The notes under the pieces: generated by a model | The model's input: the letters and a program-made list of their open reading frames with translations, nothing else | The model's database searches: none | Told to the model about the DNA's origin: nothing | Position numbers and translations under genes: made by a program | In this document: positions 43,002 through 64,000 of the stretch, in pieces | How positions within the stretch are numbered: the first letter of the stretch is position 1 | Layout of the letters: every line of letters begins with the position of its first letter | Source of the DNA: Cheilinus undulatus | Taxonomy: Eukaryota > Chordata > Actinopteri > Labriformes > Labridae | DNA length: 64,000 nt | Direction of reading: 5' to 3' | Assembly (NCBI RefSeq): GCF_018320785.1 | Contig: NC_054877.1 | Coordinates: forward strand, 20,008,329-20,072,328

Positions 43002-44750
43002 TCTGTATTTTGCAATGCTGGGTAAAAAAAAAAGCTGTAGGGCTTTTTTGTAAATTAATGATCAGAATTCCAGCTCTTGATATGGCCCAAGTTTAAGATC
43101 CTGCTTATTTGGTACCTTATGGCTTTAAAAAATCAACCAAATTTAGCATCGTTTTAATAGGTGTGAATTCATTTTACTTATTTTAATCATACTAAGCCAG
43201 AGAATTCCAAGAATAACATTCATTTACATGGTGTTTGGGATAATACATTGTTATACCGGAGCAGTAGATTTGCCTGTGGCCGAGCAGTGAGGGGAAAAGA
43301 TTATCCGTTTAGTCCCACATGTATTATATAAGAATAAAAAGAATGAAAAGGGAAAGAATGGCTACAGCAAAGGGAGCTGGCTCCCATCATCCACTTACAG
43401 GAGTTGGCCCTCTTAATTGGTTTGTTTGCTAATGACATATTACTATATTGTAGACTTGTTGGAGAGCAGATGCTAATTTGAGATGTTAGTTTTAATGTTT
43501 TAAAAGAAACATATCGGAAATTTGAATGTAAGGAAATGCAGGAAGTACAAATATTGTCTGAACTATAATCTGAAATGTGTTTTTTGATTAAATGATGGAA
43601 CTTAAACTGTGTAGACTGATAAATGTCCTGGAGGCTAAATTGTGTCATTTTAATAAGGGGTTACAGCTAAACAGCTTTTTAATGGTGTGGATAAGCTGTA
43701 TAGTTAATGAGTGGGGGTAAATTACATATTCTACAGTGGAGGGAGCTAAACAGAGACTGTATTAGTGGCTGGGAACTGATTTACATTAGGAGTAGGGCCC
43801 AGGTACGAGTAGGACAGTTGACAAAGTCTGCCATTAAACTACATGGTTAATCCTCAGCCAGAAGCCAATCTGCATAGTTTTCTAAAAGTATTGCAACTAA
43901 ACATTATATAAAATAACATGATATATTTTTAAATGGCTAGGAGCCATACTTTTTGGTTCAGCACCAGTACTCAACCTTATGGGATGTGCGAGCCTAAGAA
44001 CTTTTTTGAAGGAGCCATACCACACATTTTGATCCATAGGTGGGCGTTATAGGGCTTATTCTTTTTAACAGACGGGAACTGAAATGTGTGATTTACTTGC
44101 AGGTGATTTTAGTTATGTTGCAGTTGCAACATGAACATTTCATCTTTACACACACACCAGTATAATAATAAAATACATAACAATGTGTTAAAAATGGACA
44201 TTTTCTCCTTTTACATAAGTCTATCCATCTTTGGAGCCCTGCATTCTGCTTGTTTTTAAGGGATTGTTCCAGTTTTTCATCTTTTTTCATCTGAATTAAG
44301 AACATAAACATTATACAGTTTATGCCTTTTTTAGGAGGCAGAAGCTAAAGTTATTGATCCTCATCATGTTATATAATGGCTTTACAGTGACGAGGGCACA
44401 GTGGGACCAATTAGATTTTTTAAATGATGTTGGTTCTAAAAGAACTTTTTCAGGTGGTATTATTTTTGCCCAAATGATTTGTTTGCTTTTAAAAATCTAA
44501 ATTTGCATTTAAAATGTCTGAAAAGAGTATATAACCACATGATGAGCAAAAAAAGTATGGGCAAAGTTGTGGATGTTTAACACTTCTCGCTCTGGCCCTG
44601 CTGCATGGCTGACGGCTGGTTAAGGGGTTGCAGGGGATAATTAGCTGGTAATAATTACTTGATGCTTACTCTGTTGCTTTAAACAGCTTTAAATTGAATT
44701 TCCTGACTTATTAACCGCTGGTAAATAAACAGGAATTTTTTTGATGATGA
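43002..44750. other. intergenic DNA with no recognisable gene
   Basis: AT-rich sequence. The minus-strand frames at 43301-43648 and 44093-44311 lack family resemblance and codon bias. At 43930-44040 there is text containing GGAGCCATAC twice (AGGAGCCATACTTTTTGG and AAGGAGCCATACCACAC), perhaps the ends of a small degraded element. Confidence 0.4.
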
Positions 44751-44774
44751 GGAGTAAACTGAAAAGTTTTGGAA

Positions 44775-45075
44775 TGAATTGAAGGTTGAGGTTTAATCGA
44801 GTTTAAAGTCAGAATTCTAGATTTCAGAAGTCGGGTTTATCTCAGAATGCAGATTAAGATTTTGTTTGTTTTTTTTAATTCTCAAAATTTAGTTTCAGAT
44901 CTTAGAATCATGTCTTTGAAGTCAGAATTCTGGCTTTATCTCAAAATTCAGACTTTCATCTCAGATCTCGGGCTTCTGGGATTAAATGTCAGAATTTGGA
45001 TTAGAATTTGGTTTTTCATCTCAAAATTTGGACTTAATCTCAGAATTCAGACTTAAACCTCAGGATACTGACTTT
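44775..45075. repeat. degenerate tandem repeat upstream of rab6
   Basis: Imperfect units of the form TCTCAGAATTCAGACTTTAATC recur about a dozen times at 20-35 base spacing. This is a well-known style of fish minisatellite. It has no coding function, although it creates an open frame by repetition. Confidence 0.6.
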
Positions 45076-45704
45076 TCACAGAATTGGAAAAAAAAATGCA
45101 TTTCTTTTATTTCAGTGGTCCAAATTTATTTAGGTTGTTTTCTTTCCACATATTTTTGACTGTTCTTGCCTCTTAACTTCTTTATCATTATCGCCATTAA
45201 AGCAGATAAATTAAAAGGCTTTAATGATGACTCTCCTTGGGAGGAACAACACAACCATTCTGACATCACTACCCAGAGTGCAATTTTCTTCAGTATGTAG
45301 AAATGTAGTGTGTATTTTTGTACAATATACAAATCAAAGGCACTAATATTATTCTGATAGAGCCAACATGACTTCATAACATCTAGTCATTTTAGCTTCA
45401 GTGCTCTCTAGATGAGATAGTATTTGTCATCATACATCCCAGTGTAACACGTCACTGATTTTGGTTTGTATGAAATCAATTCTTTTAAGTTCAAAAGGTG
45501 AAGAATAAACTGGAATTAAATAAAAATAACCTCATCAAAGCACAGACACGTAAAAATTCATCTAAAATATTATAACACTATCACTTCATCTCTGTGATTG
45601 AGCAAACTTGTTTTCAACACTCATGACTATTAAAAAATATCTTACACATGTGACAAAAAGTCATTTTATTTCAAGTCCTACAGAAAGGTGACGGATTGAA
45701 ATAG

Positions 45705-54307
<8,603 letters not shown>

Positions 54308-55260
54308 TGCAGAGCTGGAATCGGACAGCTCCCTTCACACCATAGGCTTGTTGTGTTGCTTACTACTGGTTAGCTTCCAGTTGACTTCTCTAATTGGATA
54401 TAGGATGCGGGCCTTGTATCTGATTGGACAAATCAAATGTTATCTTTCAGTCTTGTTCAGTTGTAAAATACTGTATACTTTGTCAATATGTAAGTGACTG
54501 GAGGAGAAAAGGGAAAAAAACTAACAAAAACAAATGCTGAAATGAAAAACGAACAAAAACAGTTTTGGAAAACAAAAAAGGAGAAAACCAAGGGAATTCT
54601 TTTCGCTGTTATGTTTTGTATTTTTTATATATAAAAAGGGAAAGCACCAAAAATGATGCCTAAACACAGAAGGAGAAGTAGTGGTGGGGGTCGGCCGTTT
54701 TTGTAGATGGCCGAACACGTCTGAATGTCTGCAGCACGCATGCACGCTGATCTGATCTTTGACTTTTGGCCTGCCCTCCAGGGTCTCCACGCTCTGGGAG
54801 GAGGTTGATATCTTAGAATGTTTTATAGCATCTCTCTCTATAGCATCTCATGACAAAATGTATCTCATTTGATATTCCCACAAGAGTCAACTTTCAGTAG
54901 GTTCACCTTACAGTAGCTGTGAAAATGTGGCACTCTATCTCTCTCTATGGGTTTAACTTTTATAGAACAAACTGTACTGTGGTTAAAAAAAAGAAGTAAT
55001 AAAAAGACAACTCACTATCACAACTCTCCCTCCAAAACCACTCCTCTCCTCCTTTTTCTCCTTTCCTCTGAACACCTCCTCTCCTTCCAGTCTCCCCCAT
55101 CCCTCCATCCCGGTAATACACATATAATGATCCACTGTAATGCACTGCACTGTATATAATAATGTAATATGTATGTTGTGAACGTCCCTCTGTAGAAGTG
55201 GTCCTTGTTCACCAGTATGAATAATGTAATATGTTTAATGAATAATAAATTACAGATTAA
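54308..55260 (+). other. rab6b 3' UTR with distal poly(A) signal
   Basis: No coding sequence follows the stop for about 950 bases. AATAAA at 55244-55249 (in GAATAATAAATTAC) is the best poly(A) signal. A GCATGCACGC stretch near 54738 and a C-rich, T-rich segment (55020-55110) lie within. The UTR end is inferred. Confidence 0.6.
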
Positions 55261-55951
55261 AGGGCTTCACTCTCCTAACCATCAACATTCATCTGGTAGG
55301 AAAACTGTCTATTTCATCTGTTATCTATAATATTATTGTTGGTTATAGTACAGGTTTAGGTGGAGAGCAGGGTATGCAGATATACACACTTGTGTTTCAG
55401 TCTCCATAGAAGTCATCCACTTCAATCTTCTCTCTTAGGATGGCAGAAAAGTAATCTGAGTATGTTAGAGCACTGCTAAGGAATATAAAACTCATAATGC
55501 ACAATTATGTAGTTTTATCAGCTTTAAGTCAGTGGGACAGAGATGATTGTAAAATCTTCTCTGTTTTGGTGGTTAATTTCATAATGATCCTCTCCCTGAA
55601 GCAGCAGAAGTGAAGGGCAAATACTAAAGGTCCACTGAATGTAAATGGTGGCTATAGTGAACTTTATTATATTGTACACTGTTTAGCCTATGAAGTTTCT
55701 GACTCTATGAAAGTGCAATATACAAGTTTTTTTTCATTCGTCATAAGTTAACATTTTTACTTATCTTTATTTTTTTAACCAAACAACAAAGCAGCAAACA
55801 AAAACAACAAAAAACATAAAACAACGAATTAAAAAAATAAATGTCCAAAAAGGAGTAAGTAGAGGTGATGTAGATGTTTCTTACCCCTTTCTCACTTATT
55901 TCTTGTTTTATTTCTTTTAAAGGGCAATGGAGATACTTAATGCATTTTAAG
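55261..55951. other. intergenic DNA between rab6b and the MITE, no feature
   Basis: AT-rich, with A/T homopolymer runs near 55727 and 55780-55840. I see no exon or repeat family. The minus-strand open frame here is an artefact of AT-rich runs. Confidence 0.4.
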
Positions 55952-56349
55952 CAGGCGTTCTCCATTGGTTGGGCATCAGGACCCACCAACCTCTCCTTAT
56001 GAGAAATTGAGACCAAAATCCAAACAATTTCAACAACACAAATGTATGGAAACAAAGACATGATTAAACGAAGAGAGATGACAAAACAAATTGTCATGCC
56101 AGAAAAAACCCTGGGAGGACGTACATGCAGCTTTTTTAGTCCAAGAAAAGATTTGTAAATTTAAACCATGAGAGAATGACCAAAATTTACTTGTTATCAT
56201 ACAAGTAGTCAATAAACATGTTTGGATGTATGCTCACTGAGGAGTTCTGTACATAATCGACTTTTTCCCTTTTTTCACCCTTTCATGGCCCACTGGAAAC
56301 AGCTCTCAAACCCACTTTTGTATCCCAACCCACCAGCTGAGAACCACTG
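55952..56349. mobile_element. hAT-like MITE with 8-bp target-site duplication
   Basis: The left end CAGGCGTTCTCCATTGGTTGGG and the right end, inverted, CAGTGGTTCTCAGCTGGTGGG form terminal inverted repeats. The 8 bases before the left end (ATTTTAAG, 55944-55951) and after the right end (ATTTAAAG, 56350-56357) match at 7 of 8 positions, as expected for hAT transposition. The length is 398 bases and there is no coding sequence. It is the best-preserved of three copies in the window. Confidence 0.75.
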
Positions 56350-56449
56350 ATTTAAAGGATTATCAATCAGCTATTACACCAAATCTGAAAAAACACCATT
56401 AATGCACACTGTAAAACTGAACAATTTGAAAATACCCTAAATATATCTC

Positions 56450-57225
56450 CTAACTGATTTCATCAAAGTTTTTAAGTAGTGAAGATACATTTGTTTTGGG
56501 TAAACTCGACACAAGTCAAAATATGTTGTTTACATGTTTCTCAAAAATGCCATTTTCCCCGATGTCTTTCACGTTTTAGTTTCCAACGATCATGCCGCAT
56601 AAAATGAGCCAAACTTATTGGTTACTATTTACAAAGACTGAGAGGTGCATTTTGATCCAGAGGGGTAACTCTTACCATGTGATTAAATATTAGCTCTTAG
56701 GTTGCATTATGACACATGCAAGTGATTATCCAACATATAAAACCATTAGCAAAAGATAAGCTTGAATTGGGAAAGTGTTTTTTGTTTGTTTGTTTGTTTG
56801 TTTTGTTTAAAGTATTGGGTCAAACTGAGCCAGATGCTGTGGGGTAAAATGAACCAGTGGTTCAACTTACCTTTGTGTTCAAAGGGGAAGATTTGGGATC
56901 CGTCTCACATGTTGATGGGCTGAAGAAGTTTCATAGACCTCTAAAGGTTACAGGAAATGCAAGGTAAGTACGTGGCTACCTCTGGTGTTGAAAAGTGCAA
57001 AAAGTGTTGAAAATAGAAGACTTAAGGCTTTGTTACATGAAAGCTTATATGTCTATGAAAAGATTTGAGTTTGAATAATTTGAGCAGACTGAAAGCAAGC
57101 AAGGTCAATCGTCTAAGTCACATGGTTTACCAAAGTAGTTAGGGTCAAAACAGCTCTCTGGTACAAGACAATTTGGATTTGGTAAAAATATATATATACA
57201 AATATACATATACATATATATATAC

Positions 57226-57287
<62 letters not shown>

Positions 57288-57827
57288 CCATTAAAAGCTT
57301 GACACAAATCATATTAATCTTCAGTTAGGTTATTCATTCAGCGTCTGAGATTTCCCATGTGTATCAAACCCACCGTCTGATCTCCCAGTGGTGAGACAGG
57401 GTCTGAAAACCTGTTAGTGAAGGGGAAGTGGAGTTGGAAAGAACCTTTTAAAAACAGAACTGCCACTGTGACGTGTCAAGTAGCTTAACCTCAGCTGTCT
57501 TTATGTAAGCAGACAGGTATTCCCCTTTATCTTTCTATCCCTCTGAGGGTCAACAGGCACACGGAGACAAAGACAAGAGGTCAGGGGGAGCTCAAAGGTT
57601 AAAAACATTCAATGCAGGCATCTAGATTCTGTAACATGGCTGAGAGGGATATGAATGAAAGGAGAACATTTGATTAAAAGATCATTTGAACAGGAAGGTT
57701 TCAGCATGAAATGATCCACCTGTACAATACTTCCTTCCCTGACAAGGACACACCTCTTATAATCTCAAACCTCTGGTATGAATTCAGTTCTGCTCAGCTC
57801 TAGTCCACTTTACACACTAAGCAGATC
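56450..57827. repeat. aire upstream region: simple repeats and unassigned DNA
   Basis: 56784-56807 is a (TTTG)n tract. 57185-57290 is an alternating (TA)n tract mixed with TACATA units, about 100 bases long, and likely unstable. GGGTAAACTCGACACAAG near 56500 and GGGTCAAACTGAGCCAG near 56818 may be parts of a degraded element. In 57700-57827 I see only a weak TATAAT at 57758, about 70 bases before the aire start codon, as a possible promoter element. Confidence 0.45.
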
Positions 57828-63726
<5,899 letters not shown>

Positions 63727-64000
63727 GTAAGACATCTGCTCCTCTCCTCTCTTATCTAATGCAGGCTCATATTTGAACCCACAAGCCTGACAAGTCTTCA
63801 TCTCAGCTTCAGTGTAATATATGAATGGATAGGACACAAAAGATACTGATGTAGAGAGAGAGAGTTGAGGAGGCAGAGGCTTGGTATCTCCAGCAGCAAA
63901 CCTGAGTCAACCTCAGTGATAACATTATCCTAGAAGAACTATTGAAACACACTCTAAAAGGCACAGAAAGTAGCTGTCTTCTTAGCCCAAGTGGAGAGGA
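63727..64000. other. start of next aire intron, no feature seen
   Basis: After the GTAAGA donor at 63727 there is intron-like sequence up to the window edge. A short (GA)n run lies at 63855-63863. The rest of PHD2 and the C-terminal segment of aire must lie to the right. Confidence 0.5.

Noticed and set aside
57113-57307. 64-residue minus-strand frame rich in Tyr and Ile
   Set aside because: It is a translated TA/TACATA microsatellite.

Overview
The window is vertebrate nuclear DNA, almost certainly from a ray-finned (percomorph-like) fish. Protein-coding genes are split into many short GT-AG exons, the coding exons match vertebrate proteins closely, and the non-coding DNA carries fish-type Tc1 transposons, tRNA-derived SINEs, hAT-like MITEs and microsatellites. 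There is no bacterial or phage content. Exon limits below were set by reading splice sites and checking that the reading phase carries over from exon to exon. Gene names rest on remembered family sequences, not on a database search.

Layout, with all four genes on the + strand. (1) 1-24020: the 3' part of kif1a, a kinesin-3 axonal transport motor. There are 36 exons from the end of the motor domain to the stop at 19856 (about 1360 residues), then a long 3' UTR. (2) 24200-38300: a transposon-dense stretch with two mutually inverted Tc1 copies around a LINE fragment, two Tc1 copies of a second family, a third Tc1-like transposase gene split by an inserted element, a hAT-like element and tRNA-derived SINE debris. 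(3) 34837(?)-41681: an espin-like gene (espnl) in which the WH2-like motif and the C-terminal half are clear but no ankyrin-repeat exons are visible. A Tc1 element lies about 20 bases past its stop codon. (4) 45874-54307: a complete eight-exon rab6 gene (208 residues, closest to rab6b) behind a CpG-rich promoter with an NRF1-type site. (5) 57828 to beyond 63726: the 5' part of aire, the thymic transcriptional regulator, covering the HSR/CARD-like domain, a short SAND-like segment, PHD1 and most of PHD2. The gene runs off the right edge.

kif1a, rab6 and espnl products act in intracellular transport or the cytoskeleton, and aire acts in immune tolerance. Nothing suggests they form an operon-like unit. 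KIF1A and ESPNL lie on the same human chromosome arm (2q37), so the left half may preserve ancestral linkage. RAB6B and AIRE are elsewhere in human.

I found no convincing undescribed molecular system. The observations most worth checking are the apparent loss of ankyrin exons from espnl, the Tc1 sitting at the espnl polyadenylation region, two in-frame small exons in kif1a, and several transposon structures with readable target-site duplications or junction hairpins.
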